A stretch of 64,000 nt of DNA, from the NCBI GenBank assembly GCA_030018415.1, contig JASEGC010000002.1, positions 46,821-110,820 on the forward strand. The letters are read 5' to 3'. Source of the DNA: Candidatus Aenigmatarchaeota archaeon. GTDB taxonomy: Archaea; Aenigmatarchaeota; Aenigmatarchaeia; CG10238-14. Position 1 is the first letter of the stretch; every line of letters begins with the position of its first letter. Of the stretch, positions 18,557-29,451 are shown piece after piece. The notes below the pieces were generated by a model. The model was not told the DNA's origin. It saw only the letters and a list, made by a program, of their open reading frames with translations, and did not search any database. Position numbers and translations under genes: made by a program.

Positions 18557-19891
18557 TCAACTGACTCTACTATAAACAGAATATTCCGGGGTTCCGGGCA
18601 CTATTATCTTTAAATTATAGTTGTTTATGATATAATTCCTAAAATAAGGATTTACCATGTAATAGTTTTCCATCTCAATGATAAATTTTGGTTTTTCCTT
18701 ATCCAAACTTTGAATAATTCTGTTTTCACCCTCGAACATCAAATGCTGAAGGTAAGAATCAAGATAACCAGAAGAGATTTTTCTTCCTGTAACGAAAGAA
18801 ACGTAGTTTGTAACTACTGGTTCTCCGAATATTTTATCGTGCTCAGAAGTGTTGTTTTGAATGAATTCGCCTATAGAGTAGTATTTTTTTGCATAAGAAG
18901 GGTTCAAGTAAAAATCTAATGTTGCAGTATTAGAAACGATCGACAAAAAAAGAATTATCGGAATCATTATTCTAACGATTCGATCCCTAGAAAGAGTCAA
19001 AGTCCTCCCAGTTGCGATAACACAAAAAGCTAAGGATATGAAAAAATAATGGTAGAAAATGAGTTTTAGTCCCAATAAGATTAGTATATCTGCGATTAAT
19101 GGCGTGAGAGAAAAGAGCAAAACTAATTTATCTTTTTTAGTATAGGCGAAAAATCCAGAGATTAACGACAAAAACAGGAAAAAATATCCCATGCCCCAGT
19201 ACTGCATACCTTGACTTTTTGGAGTAGATACGGCAACTTTTGAGAATACATGATAAGAAATGGTTTGATTTACATAGTCAGAACCAAAAATAGATAGAAT
19301 TAACGTAATAAGTACAAAAAATGCCAAAATAAATGAGATTAAGAATCGCTTAGATTTATTTTTTCTCAGGTATAAAAGCACGATAAAGAAAGGAAAATAG
19401 ATTACAGCCAAGTATCGAAAAAAAATCGCAACTACAAGACTGATCCCTGATAGAAACGATTTATTCTTTATCAGAAGATAAGTCGAAAGTAAGACTAACA
19501 CGGTTGTTTCCCACATACCATGCCCCATCGTTGAGAAGGCGAGAAAAGCAGGTGTTATCAGGAAAATCAAACCAGTTATTAATGCTGTCTTTTCATCGAA
19601 CAGCTCTCCCAATATTAAGAAAGTTAATACCACACAGAGTGAACTCATGATCAAGGTTAACATCTTACCGATTATGAATGAAGTACCAAAAACTTTGAAG
19701 AGTAAGGCAAGGGCGTAAACTTGTAACGGTGGATGAGCGAAGAAGAAGTCTTTGTATGGAGCTTTTCCTTCTAATATGGTTTTGCCGACGTTAAAATAAA
19801 AGTTCTCATCAGAAAACGTAGGATGTAAGAAGAATGTCCTCAATACTATGGATATGATAATTATTACAACTAAGATCCATTTTAACTTCAT
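18557..19891 (-). CDS. GT39-like (PMT/ArnT-type) polytopic membrane glycosyltransferase
   Basis: FSDENFYFNVGKTILEGKAPYKDFFFAHPPLQVYALALLFKVFG acidic luminal loop followed by many TM helices. Confidence 0.75.
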   Translation of the reverse strand: MKLKWILVVIIIISIVLRTFFLHPTFSDENFYFNVGKTILEGKAPYKDFFFAHPPLQVYALALLFKVFGTSFIIGKMLTLIMSSLCVVLTFLILGELFDEKTALITGLIFLITPAFLAFSTMGHGMWETTVLVLLSTYLLIKNKSFLSGISLVVAIFFRYLAVIYFPFFIVLLYLRKNKSKRFLISFILAFFVLITLILSIFGSDYVNQTISYHVFSKVAVSTPKSQGMQYWGMGYFFLFLSLISGFFAYTKKDKLVLLFSLTPLIADILILLGLKLIFYHYFFISLAFCVIATGRTLTLSRDRIVRIMIPIILFLSIVSNTATLDFYLNPSYAKKYYSIGEFIQNNTSEHDKIFGEPVVTNYVSFVTGRKISSGYLDSYLQHLMFEGENRIIQSLDKEKPKFIIEMENYYMVNPYFRNYIINNYNLKIIVPGTPEYSVYSRVS

Positions 19892-19893
19892 TT

Positions 19894-21540
19894 TTATTCC
19901 TTAAAAGATTTTTTTACGAAATTTATCACTTCTTCTCCCCAGACAAACACTAAGATCAGAAAAATCGGAATTAAGCAAAGAAACGGTACATGAAAAGCAG
20001 AAAAAGGGAAGTTTGCACCCTTAGAAATGGGGTTAACACGAATGTCTACAGAAATTTGACCGTTAACAAGATTTTCAAAAACCCAACTCCTCGGCCCATT
20101 GGTCAAAAACAGTGGTAAATAATGTGTCAACAATGGGTTGCCCAGGATTTGGAAACTGTTCAACTCATTCGAGTACATCGGTCTCATAAAATTCCAATCG
20201 TACATATCATCTTCAGCTGGCTGTAGCCCAAGAGAGTTAATAAAAATTGAGAGAAAAACTAACGGCAAAACAAGTTTTAAACCTATTTTATTAAACGTGT
20301 AAATCATAGGCAATGTAAGAAATGGTACTATAGGCATCAAATGTCTGTTTCCAAAACAATAACCCCCCCACCAGTTGCTGCGCATGGATAAAAAACAAAG
20401 AAAGAGAAAAAGAATAGATAATATCAATATCATCTCCACTCTGTACTCTCTTAACATCAATATCATACTGATTATAGACAACAAAAGAATCGGTGAGTAG
20501 AAGAATAAACCCCTATAAGGGTATACCAACAAACGCAAAATTATGTAAGGATTGGGATTGGGTATGAAGTGAAAATGCTTTAACAAATCTTCTATCGGAA
20601 AAAAAGAACTTCGTATAATTTTTTCTTGGTACTCAACATCCCCTGAACTGAAGAATAGTCCAGTCTCAGGATTAGCAGTTCTATAGATTTGACGATCTAT
20701 GTGTGAACTTGTCATATCGAATGGGTTACCGAGGATGAAGAAATTGTATAAGAGAAGTGGAACGATTCCAACCAATAACGCCGATAAAAAAATCAAAGAT
20801 TTGTGTTTGTCTATGGTGAAGGAATAAACTAATAGCATGATCGCTATTAAAACGATTGAATATTCAACTACAATACCAAACCCAACAGCGATGCCTGCTA
20901 AGATGAATAACTCTTTTTTTGGCATTTCTTTCTTTGATTTAAATAACAAGAAAAAACTCAGGAAAGCGAAGAAAGTTCCCATGGCATGACTCATGAAATG
21001 TAAAGCATTGACAAATGCTAAAGTTCCGAATGCATAAACTACCGTAACCAAAATGCGATGCCTCTCATTCTTAGTAAAATATCGTGATATTTTATAGATT
21101 AGTATAGCTGTTAAAGATGAGAACAAAGAAGATGTAAAAATCGTCACTAAAATCATGGATGTGAAAACAAAAAATCCAGGGTCTAAATAACTGACTATAA
21201 AAACATCTCCCTCAGATTGCGATACGAACTTGTTATTTCCAGAATATTTTTGAATGAAACTTAGAGGAAAAAAATTGTAGTATAAAAATCTCCAAGTCGC
21301 ATAAATAGGAACGGTAAAAAAAGAAAGACCTGGAGTTTTGTCTGAATAATAATGATTATTATAATGAGATCTATCACCTGTTTGATTGTAAAAAGAGTCT
21401 ATTTCAAACTTCTCTTCTTCTGCAATAGCTCTCGTCAATGAAAAGTGGGATTGTTCATTCCATCCATACCATTGAACAAAGAAAAAATAAATTATCAAAA
21501 AAGTTAAAAAGAGCTTGCATTCTGTTTTGCTTAAAAACAT
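19894..21540 (-). CDS. Polytopic membrane glycosyltransferase-like protein
   Basis: NEQSHFSLTRAIAEEEKFEIDSFYNQTGDRSHYNNHYYSDKTPGLSFFTVP plus about 10 TM helices. Confidence 0.7.
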   Translation of the reverse strand: MFLSKTECKLFLTFLIIYFFFVQWYGWNEQSHFSLTRAIAEEEKFEIDSFYNQTGDRSHYNNHYYSDKTPGLSFFTVPIYATWRFLYYNFFPLSFIQKYSGNNKFVSQSEGDVFIVSYLDPGFFVFTSMILVTIFTSSLFSSLTAILIYKISRYFTKNERHRILVTVVYAFGTLAFVNALHFMSHAMGTFFAFLSFFLLFKSKKEMPKKELFILAGIAVGFGIVVEYSIVLIAIMLLVYSFTIDKHKSLIFLSALLVGIVPLLLYNFFILGNPFDMTSSHIDRQIYRTANPETGLFFSSGDVEYQEKIIRSSFFPIEDLLKHFHFIPNPNPYIILRLLVYPYRGLFFYSPILLLSIISMILMLREYRVEMILILSILFLFLCFLSMRSNWWGGYCFGNRHLMPIVPFLTLPMIYTFNKIGLKLVLPLVFLSIFINSLGLQPAEDDMYDWNFMRPMYSNELNSFQILGNPLLTHYLPLFLTNGPRSWVFENLVNGQISVDIRVNPISKGANFPFSAFHVPFLCLIPIFLILVFVWGEEVINFVKKSFKE

Positions 21541-21590
21541 GTTTGATACCCAAATTAAAGTATTTGACTCTTTAATTAAATATGTAAAAC

Positions 21591-22391
21591 ATGTCTAGTC
21601 CATTGGAAGAAGTGAAGAAAGTATACAAATATAAAGATAGTATTTGGAGGATTGGATTAACGGACTTAAAGTTAAAGTATGCCGGTTCCGCCCTAGGTTT
21701 CTTTTGGTCTGTTCTTGAGCCATTGCTGATAATAATAGTTTATTCTTTAGTCTTTCCTCTAATACTCAAAGCGAAATTCATCGATTGGGTTCTTTTCTTC
21801 ATATGTGGCCTCATCCCCTATAGATTCCTGAAAAGAGGGATAGTTGATTTAACAACATGCTTGGTTGATCAACGCGATATATTCAATAAAGTGAAGATAT
21901 TACCCGACGTAATCCCTTTATCTAAGGCGTTATCAGATTCGATTTCTTTCTTGTTAGAATCGTCTATCCTCGTTTTTGTCGTTTTATTCTTCGTAAAGCC
22001 CAGTTCTTACATATTACTTTTTTCATTCTTGTTCTTGATAGAGTTATTCATTGTTCTTGGTATTGGTTTTTGGCTTTCTTGTTCCTATCCTAAATTCAGA
22101 GACTTGAATTATATACTGAACGTCGTCTTTGAAGCTTTATTCTTCCTGACTCCAGTAGTTTATCGTCTCAGTTACATACCAGAATTGTATCGTCGTGTAT
22201 ACATGCTGAACCCGTTCGCGAGACTTGTTTACTTGTGGCAAAGTATAATTCTTTATTCATCAGAAGAGTTCATTGAATACTTTCCAATAATCGAAAACAT
22301 GCTCATATTATTCATCATATCACTCATAATCCTCTTGATAGGTTATCGAAGATTCAACAAACTCAAGTTTAAAGTTATCGGTGAGGTCTGA
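21591..22391 (+). CDS. ABC-2 type polysaccharide export permease (Wzm-like)
   Basis: DLKLKYAGSALGFFWSVLEPLLIIIVYSLVFPLIL; LNPFARLVYLWQSII. Confidence 0.9.
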   Translation: MSSPLEEVKKVYKYKDSIWRIGLTDLKLKYAGSALGFFWSVLEPLLIIIVYSLVFPLILKAKFIDWVLFFICGLIPYRFLKRGIVDLTTCLVDQRDIFNKVKILPDVIPLSKALSDSISFLLESSILVFVVLFFVKPSSYILLFSFLFLIELFIVLGIGFWLSCSYPKFRDLNYILNVVFEALFFLTPVVYRLSYIPELYRRVYMLNPFARLVYLWQSIILYSSEEFIEYFPIIENMLILFIISLIILLIGYRRFNKLKFKVIGEV

Positions 22392-23752
22392 TGGTTAGAG
22401 TGAAGTTGAAGAATGTAAGTAAACTTTTTGAAATGGAGCATGAAAGTGTAAGTACTCTCAAGGAAAAATTCGTGGCCACTCTGGAAAGGAAGCGTAAGAG
22501 AAAAGAAAAAATATGGGCACTTAAGGATATAACTTTTGAAGCTAAAGGTGGTGAATGTATAGGTGTAATTGGGGAGAACGCTTCTGGAAAAACTACTCTT
22601 CTGAAGATCATAGGTAAAATGCTAGAGCCAACTAGGGGTAAAATAATCATCGATGGAAAAGTTGCAACTCTCTTAACGCTAGGAATTGGGTTTAACACAG
22701 AACTCACGGCAAGAGAAAACGTTTATCTATACGGTTCGATAATGGGTTTCACCAAGAGTGAAATCGATTCAAAATACAATGACATTGTCGAGTTCTCAGA
22801 GCTTGGAGACTTTATGGATGTGAAGTTGAAGAGTTTCTCTGATGGTATGAAAGTAAGACTGGGTTTTGCTACAGCCATTAGCATAGATGCCAACATACTT
22901 CTAGTCGACGAAGTACTAGCCGTAGGAGATGGCGCCTTCCAGATGAAATGCCTGAACAAATTTGAAGAATTGAAAAGACAGGGAAAAATAATAATATTCG
23001 TTTCTCATGGGCTGGAAACTATCCGAAAATATTCTGATAAAGTTATTTTCATTCATAAAGGGAAGATAAAAGAATTTGGGGAACCAGATAAAGTTGTTGA
23101 AAGCTATGAAACTTACTTAAAAAGTAAAGAACTTAAAGCCTATAACTCTGGAATTCTTGAAAAAATTAGAAATCAGGGAATCATGGATGTAAAGTTTTTA
23201 AAAAATGATGAAGAATTTTGGGTTTTTAACTCTGGTGAACCATTCAAAACTATTGTAAAATTCAAATTAAAGAAGAGGCCTTCCACATTCTTCTTATCGT
23301 TCGTCGATGGAAGAGAAATTAGATTTTACAGCAAAAACATAAAGGACAACCTAGTTGAATTCGATGTTAATTCTTTACCCCTAGAAGAAGGAAGGTACAG
23401 GTTTTTCGTGGGCTATGATGGAATTAAGATGTTGAATTATTTTGAACTGATAGTTAAAAGAGGGGAAGCAAAGAAAGATACAAGAATATTCTCAGAAGAT
23501 CTTTCATTGGATAAGGAAGTGTATGCTTTCGATAAGGATTGCGAAAAGATCTTTGAGAATTTTGAAAAGAGAAAGACATTAGTAGTTTTTTCTAACATAG
23601 AAGATGCTGCAAGAGATTCTGAGAATGGTACAATCTTTAACAATAAAAAAATTTTGTTTAAAGGAAAAACTGAAGAAGTAGTCGATAAATATAAAGAAAA
23701 ATTCTGTAAAGAAATCATCAAAAAATATGGAAACGAGCTTGAATTAAAATGA
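22391..23752 (+). CDS. ABC polysaccharide exporter ATPase (Wzt-like) with C-terminal extension
   Basis: GVIGENASGKTTLLKIIGKMLEPTRG; LKSFSDGMKVRLGFATAI; DANILLVDEVLAVGD; ~200-aa extra C-terminal region. Confidence 0.92.
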   Translation: MVRVKLKNVSKLFEMEHESVSTLKEKFVATLERKRKRKEKIWALKDITFEAKGGECIGVIGENASGKTTLLKIIGKMLEPTRGKIIIDGKVATLLTLGIGFNTELTARENVYLYGSIMGFTKSEIDSKYNDIVEFSELGDFMDVKLKSFSDGMKVRLGFATAISIDANILLVDEVLAVGDGAFQMKCLNKFEELKRQGKIIIFVSHGLETIRKYSDKVIFIHKGKIKEFGEPDKVVESYETYLKSKELKAYNSGILEKIRNQGIMDVKFLKNDEEFWVFNSGEPFKTIVKFKLKKRPSTFFLSFVDGREIRFYSKNIKDNLVEFDVNSLPLEEGRYRFFVGYDGIKMLNYFELIVKRGEAKKDTRIFSEDLSLDKEVYAFDKDCEKIFENFEKRKTLVVFSNIEDAARDSENGTIFNNKKILFKGKTEEVVDKYKEKFCKEIIKKYGNELELK

Positions 23753-24885
23753 ATGAAAAAATCGATAGACTGGTCAGCTGGATGAATGGGAAGAAAACTG
23801 GTCCCCTATCTCTTGAAATCTGGCCAACCAACAGATGCAATTTAAGATGTAAGATGTGTGGGACATGGGCATCCAGAAGGAAAGCCGAAGAAAAGGGTTT
23901 AATTTATAATCCTGAAGAAGAACGTAAAAGAGAACTTCCTGATGAAATATGGTTGAAGATTATAGATGATGCCATAGAACTCGGGGTAAAGGAGTTCCTC
24001 ATTACAGGCGGGGGAGAATCGTTAATAAGGAAAGAAACTACACTCAAGTTAATTAAAAAAATTAAAGAGTGTGGAGCTTATGGTACTTTAAACACGAATG
24101 GAACATTATTTTCTACTCAAGATGTTCCAGAAGTAATTTCCACAGAATGGGATATGATTATTTTCAGTATAGATGGGCCAGATGCAGAAACACATGATTT
24201 TATACGTAACGTAAAAGGTACATTTAATAGAGTTAAAAAAGTTCTTTTAGAATTCAAAAAACAGAAGAAAAAATTGAGAGTCGACAAACCTAAAATTGTA
24301 TTCAACACTGTTGTGTTAAATAAAAATTTTAAGAAGTTTTTACAATTGATGAAATTCGCAAAAACGGTTGACTGTGAAGACATAACTTTCATACCACTCA
24401 TTGCGTTCGATAAATCTATAGAAGAATTCAAACTTAACCCGATAGAAAAATTTAAACTCAGTAAAATGATATCCAAAATTGACATTTTATCTGAACGGTT
24501 CGGGATTCATACAAACATTCACGAATTCAAAGAAAAACAAATTAGTGATATTCAAAGAATAGATAAAGCTATAAAAGGCGAAATAGAATTGTTCCCTCAA
24601 GGATTTACATCACTCCCTTGCTACGAACCCTTTCTTCATTTGTTGATAAATCCAGAAGGAAGAACAAGCTGTTGTTGTATGCTAGCAGGTAAAAGCATTA
24701 AAGGAGATTTTTTGGTTAGAAGTTTAAAAGATATTTGGTTTGGTGAATGGTTTAACAGTTTACGTGAACAATTTTTAAGAAAGGAACTGCCAGAAGACTG
24801 TAGTACTTGTGTTTTCTCTCAATTTATAAGAAACAAACAGATCAGAGAAGAACTAAAAAGAAATCTTTTCAAAGAACCAATTTAG
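23749..24885 (+). CDS. Radical SAM/SPASM protein
   Basis: PTNRCNLRCKMCGTW; TGGGESLIRKE; LPCYEPFLHLLINPEGRTSCCCML...SLKDIWFGEWFNSLRE...LPEDCSTCVF; overlaps the Wzt-like gene by 4 nt. Confidence 0.93.
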   Translation: MNEKIDRLVSWMNGKKTGPLSLEIWPTNRCNLRCKMCGTWASRRKAEEKGLIYNPEEERKRELPDEIWLKIIDDAIELGVKEFLITGGGESLIRKETTLKLIKKIKECGAYGTLNTNGTLFSTQDVPEVISTEWDMIIFSIDGPDAETHDFIRNVKGTFNRVKKVLLEFKKQKKKLRVDKPKIVFNTVVLNKNFKKFLQLMKFAKTVDCEDITFIPLIAFDKSIEEFKLNPIEKFKLSKMISKIDILSERFGIHTNIHEFKEKQISDIQRIDKAIKGEIELFPQGFTSLPCYEPFLHLLINPEGRTSCCCMLAGKSIKGDFLVRSLKDIWFGEWFNSLREQFLRKELPEDCSTCVFSQFIRNKQIREELKRNLFKEPI

Positions 24886-24889
24886 GTTT

Positions 24890-26017
24890 ATGGAAAATCT
24901 AAGAATAAATTTTTTCATCTATTGTATTGCGAATTTCATCTGGTCTGCAGTATTTAATCTCTGGTACAGTTTTCTTCCAAAATATTATGAAGTATTGGGA
25001 GCTTCAACGATAGTTATTGGTTTTCTTTTTTCGTTAGAAAGAGTATCTGAAGGATTTTCGAATATTTTTGGAGGACATTTTGCTGATAAGGCTGGAAGAA
25101 AAAAAGTGATAATTATAGGTTCTTTTTTAGGAAACATTTCTCTTTTGATTTTATACTTAGCGATTGATTGGATAGGATTAATTCCAGCTATAGCTCTCTT
25201 CTGGGTTACAGTCGGTATCCAGTTCCCTACGATCACGGCTTTAATCAATGAATCACTTCCCAAAAAAAGGAGAGCTTCTGCCCTTTCTGTTCTTTCTATA
25301 ATGAGTTATATTCCAGGAATTTTTACAGTATCTCTCGGTGGTCTACTCATGGAAAAAATGGGGTTATTGAATGGGCTAAGAACTTCGCTGCTTATCTCAT
25401 TTGTGATTGGAATACTTTCAACATTTGCCTACATATTTTTCTTGAAAGAGACCTTAACCACACCGAAAAAGTTCAAAATAAAGTTAAAATGGGGAGCGTC
25501 GAGAAGGATATGGTGTTTTGTACCCAGTTACAGTTTACTCATGTTCAGTGTATCTTTAATCAGTCCGTTTGTTATCTTCTACTCTCAAGATATTAAAGGA
25601 ATAGGTATGCTTGATTGGGGAATCGCAAGAAGTTTTTTTACGGCGTTCACTCTTATCGCGACGATTGCAGGTGGTTTACTCTCAGATAGGTTTGGTAGGA
25701 AAACAGCACTTCTGCTATCGTTTATTTCTATTTTGTTCCCATTTTCCATGATCCTATCTAGAAACTTAACACATATTATCATAGCTCATATATTTGCTAG
25801 TGCTTTATTTCTGGGATCATCGACAATACCTGTCTATGTCTTTGAAAAGTCAAAATCAGCAAAATCGATAGGAATGGTTAATTTTTGTTTAGCTATAGCT
25901 ATGGTTCTCGGTTATCCTGTAGGTGGTTTTCTCTATTCTTTATCTCCAGAATATCCTTTCATGATTTCAGGTTTGATTAGAATTCTCGGTTTAATAATCG
26001 GAGTTTTTCTTATCTGA
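24890..26017 (+). CDS. MFS transporter
   Basis: 12-TM-like protein; GGHFADKAGRKKVIIIG and GGLLSDRFGRKTALLLS motifs. Confidence 0.9.
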   Translation: MENLRINFFIYCIANFIWSAVFNLWYSFLPKYYEVLGASTIVIGFLFSLERVSEGFSNIFGGHFADKAGRKKVIIIGSFLGNISLLILYLAIDWIGLIPAIALFWVTVGIQFPTITALINESLPKKRRASALSVLSIMSYIPGIFTVSLGGLLMEKMGLLNGLRTSLLISFVIGILSTFAYIFFLKETLTTPKKFKIKLKWGASRRIWCFVPSYSLLMFSVSLISPFVIFYSQDIKGIGMLDWGIARSFFTAFTLIATIAGGLLSDRFGRKTALLLSFISILFPFSMILSRNLTHIIIAHIFASALFLGSSTIPVYVFEKSKSAKSIGMVNFCLAIAMVLGYPVGGFLYSLSPEYPFMISGLIRILGLIIGVFLI

Positions 26018-26018
26018 A

Positions 26019-27116
26019 CTACAAAATTTTTCTCAATTCTCTCCTGATTTCGCTCATTTTCGGTAAGTTCCATGGGTTGCATTTTGAACAATCATCGCTG
26101 AGCGTATTATTCATTAAATCTTTCCTGAAGTTCTCAAAAAATTCTCCGGACCAAATTTCCTCTAAACTTTTTTCTAAAACATTTTCACCTTTCTCTTTAG
26201 GTATAAAACACGGCTGAGTTATACCATTCGAAAAAATAGAGATGTTGTACCAAGGATAGTAGCACGGTATCAAAAGAAATGGATTTATCTTATCATCATT
26301 TTTTTCAACCTCTTCAGTCATGGCTCTATCCATCACATTCACTTTTTCAAAGAGCTCAGACGAAAGAAAATCAGGAATGTTTGTGTTAACACCATTTTTT
26401 TCTGCTAATTCCAAAGATTCTTCTAATATTCCTTGTAGTTCTTTTTCTTCCTTTTCATTCAATTTAAAAGATTCAATTTCAGGTGCCCAAATATTCAAAG
26501 CATTTATCAAAACGTCTTGTACATTCAACTTTCTCGCCAGAATAATAATGTCTGGAACTTCTTTATAGTTTTTATTACAAACAACCATGTGAAAACATAG
26601 TCTCGGTTTATCAGTTTTTAATTTTCTTTTCCAATGATCGAACAGCTCGATATTTTCTATGATTTTATCGAAGCATTTGACGCCTCTTATGTCGTCATGT
26701 ATTTCTGCTATAGGAGCATCCAAACTGAAGAATATCTTATCCCATCCAATCTCAACAAGATTCTTTATAGCATCTCCATCGAACAAAGTACCATTAGTTA
26801 TCATTTCCCCATGCTTTCCATACTCTTTAATCATATTCATAACTGCTAGCGCTGTATCTTCATAGAACATTGGCTCTCCTCCCCCGCACAAGTGCCAATC
26901 GATTACCCCCAACTCGGTAGCTTGATCTATAATGTTTAACCAATCTTCAGTCTTCAGTTCTTTCTTCCTGTCTATTTCCTCATTTGACAACAAAGCCCTT
27001 GTGGGACAGAATGAACATTTAAGGTTACAGTAATTCGTTAGATGAATCTGTGCTTGAGTTGGGTATCCTTTTTTTCCTTTTGCCCATCTAGATAAACTCT
27101 TTATTATATCGTCCAC
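26019..27116 (-). CDS. Radical SAM/SPASM protein
   Basis: LTNYCNLKCSFCPTR; CGGGEPMFY; IPCYYPWYNISIFSNGITQPCFI...SLEEIWSGEFF...CSKCNP. Confidence 0.92.
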   Translation of the reverse strand: MDDIIKSLSRWAKGKKGYPTQAQIHLTNYCNLKCSFCPTRALLSNEEIDRKKELKTEDWLNIIDQATELGVIDWHLCGGGEPMFYEDTALAVMNMIKEYGKHGEMITNGTLFDGDAIKNLVEIGWDKIFFSLDAPIAEIHDDIRGVKCFDKIIENIELFDHWKRKLKTDKPRLCFHMVVCNKNYKEVPDIIILARKLNVQDVLINALNIWAPEIESFKLNEKEEKELQGILEESLELAEKNGVNTNIPDFLSSELFEKVNVMDRAMTEEVEKNDDKINPFLLIPCYYPWYNISIFSNGITQPCFIPKEKGENVLEKSLEEIWSGEFFENFRKDLMNNTLSDDCSKCNPWNLPKMSEIRRELRKIL

Positions 27117-27118
27117 GT

Positions 27119-28258
27119 CTACACACCATTTAGAACTTGGATCAATTCTCTTCTAAATCTTCTTCTCTGAGTAAAATCACTCGGAACGCACTTATGACAA
27201 TGTGAAAATAGATTTTTTTCGATCATCCTTTTCCTGGCATTCTCGAAGAATTTTCCAAACCATATATTTCTCAGAGATTTTTCTTTCACATCCTCTCCTT
27301 CCTCAATGTAACCACAATGACCAGTTAATCCTTGATACCTTATGGCTATCCTATCCCACGGCTTAAAACAAGGAGCTGAAATTAAACTGTTATCCATATT
27401 CTTGACATCTTTGAGTAGAATGAATTCCATATCGCTCGTATTTTGGACTATTTCTTCTTCTAGATTTTTATCTTGAGTTGCAAAGTTGTTATCTATTCCA
27501 TACTTTTGAGCCAATTTATTTGCTTCTTGGATTAAAGTTGTAAGTTCACTCAGATCATCAGAATTTAACTTTAGATTTCTTCCCGCCTCAGAATAAACCA
27601 TCAAAGGCTCAGTAAAGATATAATCCGCTTTTAGTTCATGGGATAGTTTCACCATTTCTGGTAATTTTTCATAATTCAACTTGTTTACGCATATGTTTAT
27701 GTTAAGCATTGGCCTAGAGCTTTCTAACTTTTCTTTCCACTCATTCAACAATTTGATGCTATTGATAGTTTTTTTCCAAGCCCCATTCATTTCAACTAAA
27801 TAATCATGGATTTTTGGTATAGGAGAATGTAGACTGAAATGAATCCTATCCCATCCTATCTCAATCAAATTTCTCAATTGTTCTTCGTTCCATAAAGTTC
27901 CATTAGTTGTTACGATTCCATACATACCAACTTCTTTTACTTTGTTTATAACAGGGAAGAATAGTTCTGGGATAGCAGGGGGTTCGTTAATCCCTTCTAT
28001 GTTGAAAACTAATGTATTTAGCTTTGTAGCTTCTTCGACTATCTCTAGCCATCTTTCAACTGTAATCCCATTTTTTTCGTTTATCTCATGGTTATACTTT
28101 GCACAAAAAATACAGTTGAGATTACATACTTTGTGTAATTCAGCATCTATCTGAACAGGACCTTCCTTTTTTCCTTTAAACCAGTTTGCTAATCTTCTGA
28201 TTCTTTCTTTGTTAACTCTCTCCTCTCTATCAAAATTAAACATAAAGCTAGCCAGCAA
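27119..28258 (-). CDS. Radical SAM/SPASM protein, divergent GGEP motif
   Basis: HKVCNLNCIFCAKY; FNIEGINEPPAIP replaces GGGEP; APCFKPWDRIAIRYQGLTGHCGY...SLRNIWFGKFF...CHKCVP. Confidence 0.88.
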   Translation of the reverse strand: MLASFMFNFDREERVNKERIRRLANWFKGKKEGPVQIDAELHKVCNLNCIFCAKYNHEINEKNGITVERWLEIVEEATKLNTLVFNIEGINEPPAIPELFFPVINKVKEVGMYGIVTTNGTLWNEEQLRNLIEIGWDRIHFSLHSPIPKIHDYLVEMNGAWKKTINSIKLLNEWKEKLESSRPMLNINICVNKLNYEKLPEMVKLSHELKADYIFTEPLMVYSEAGRNLKLNSDDLSELTTLIQEANKLAQKYGIDNNFATQDKNLEEEIVQNTSDMEFILLKDVKNMDNSLISAPCFKPWDRIAIRYQGLTGHCGYIEEGEDVKEKSLRNIWFGKFFENARKRMIEKNLFSHCHKCVPSDFTQRRRFRRELIQVLNGV

Positions 28259-29405
28259 ACTCCCCTTTCAGGTATCTATCTATACCTTCTCTAAATCTTC
28301 TGTTGTTAAAAACCTCCCAAACACAACATTTTTTGCAGTTTTCAGGAAGCTTTCTCTCCAGGATGATATTCCTGAACTTATCAAAATAATCTCCAAACCA
28401 GAGTTCTTTTAAAGAATGATTCTTAACAGATTTTTCGGCCTCCCAAACCCAAGGACTGAAGCAAGGGGCAATGTTTCCATTCGGGAGAATGGTAATATGA
28501 ATCCAAGGAGCGTAACAAGGCAAGAACTTGAAATTTTCAATCGGATCATCAAATCCGGGATATTCTTCTTTTATCTTTAACCCTATATCTTCCATCATAA
28601 CCTCATCCATGTTTTCAGTCTTTTCTATATATTTAGGATCAAGGAAATCTGCAAAGTTATTTTCGATTCCTGATTCCTTTGCCAACTTTATCGATGACAT
28701 TAGAATCGATTTGAATTCTCGAATGTTGTCTTCAGTTAGTTTAAGATTCCTCATAGATTCATCAAACACTGTCAACGGTAACAACCATATCCCGTTTACG
28801 CCAATTTCACTAGAAAGTTCAACTAAATCTGGGAGAAGTTTGTAATTTCTTTTTGAGATCACAGTGTTTAAAAGAAGTCTTGGTTTCTCTGCTTTGAGTT
28901 TCTTTTTTAACTTAAGAAAGGATTTAATATTTTTTATAGCAGTTTTAAAAGCCCCTTTCTTTCCCCTTAAATAGTCATGAATTTTTGGATCAGGGCTATC
29001 GATACTGAATTTTAGTCTATCCCAGCCAATTCTCACTAAAAGTTCTATTATCTTTTCGTTGAACAATGTGCCGTTAGTGACTAAATCTCCTTCCATCTTA
29101 TTTGTTTTTATCTCTTTCATGATCCTTGGAGTCACACTCCTCATTAAGGGTTCTCCTCCACCGACAAAAGCTACTTCCTTTAACCCAATTTCAGCACCCT
29201 CTTCTATCAGTTTCAAAATTCTTTTATCTGACATCTCTTGTTCGTATCTTTTTCGAAGTTGTTTCTCTGCCCATCCTCTTCTCCAACAACTTTTACAATT
29301 AAGGTTGCATCTTTCCGTCGGAATCAGTTCTATAGTTACCGGTGGCATTTTCTCTCCTTTTGCCCATCTAACTAATCTTTCTACTCTAGTTTCATACAAT
29401 CCCAT
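28248..29405 (-). CDS. Radical SAM/SPASM protein
   Basis: PTERCNLNCKSCWRR; VGGGEPLMR; LPCYAPWIHITILPNGNIAPCFSPW...SLKELWFGDYF...CKKCCV. Confidence 0.92.
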   Translation of the reverse strand: MGLYETRVERLVRWAKGEKMPPVTIELIPTERCNLNCKSCWRRGWAEKQLRKRYEQEMSDKRILKLIEEGAEIGLKEVAFVGGGEPLMRSVTPRIMKEIKTNKMEGDLVTNGTLFNEKIIELLVRIGWDRLKFSIDSPDPKIHDYLRGKKGAFKTAIKNIKSFLKLKKKLKAEKPRLLLNTVISKRNYKLLPDLVELSSEIGVNGIWLLPLTVFDESMRNLKLTEDNIREFKSILMSSIKLAKESGIENNFADFLDPKYIEKTENMDEVMMEDIGLKIKEEYPGFDDPIENFKFLPCYAPWIHITILPNGNIAPCFSPWVWEAEKSVKNHSLKELWFGDYFDKFRNIILERKLPENCKKCCVWEVFNNRRFREGIDRYLKGEFAG

Positions 29406-29451
29406 AAGCTCACTCTACGAAAAATACTACGGAAAATATAATTTCATTATA

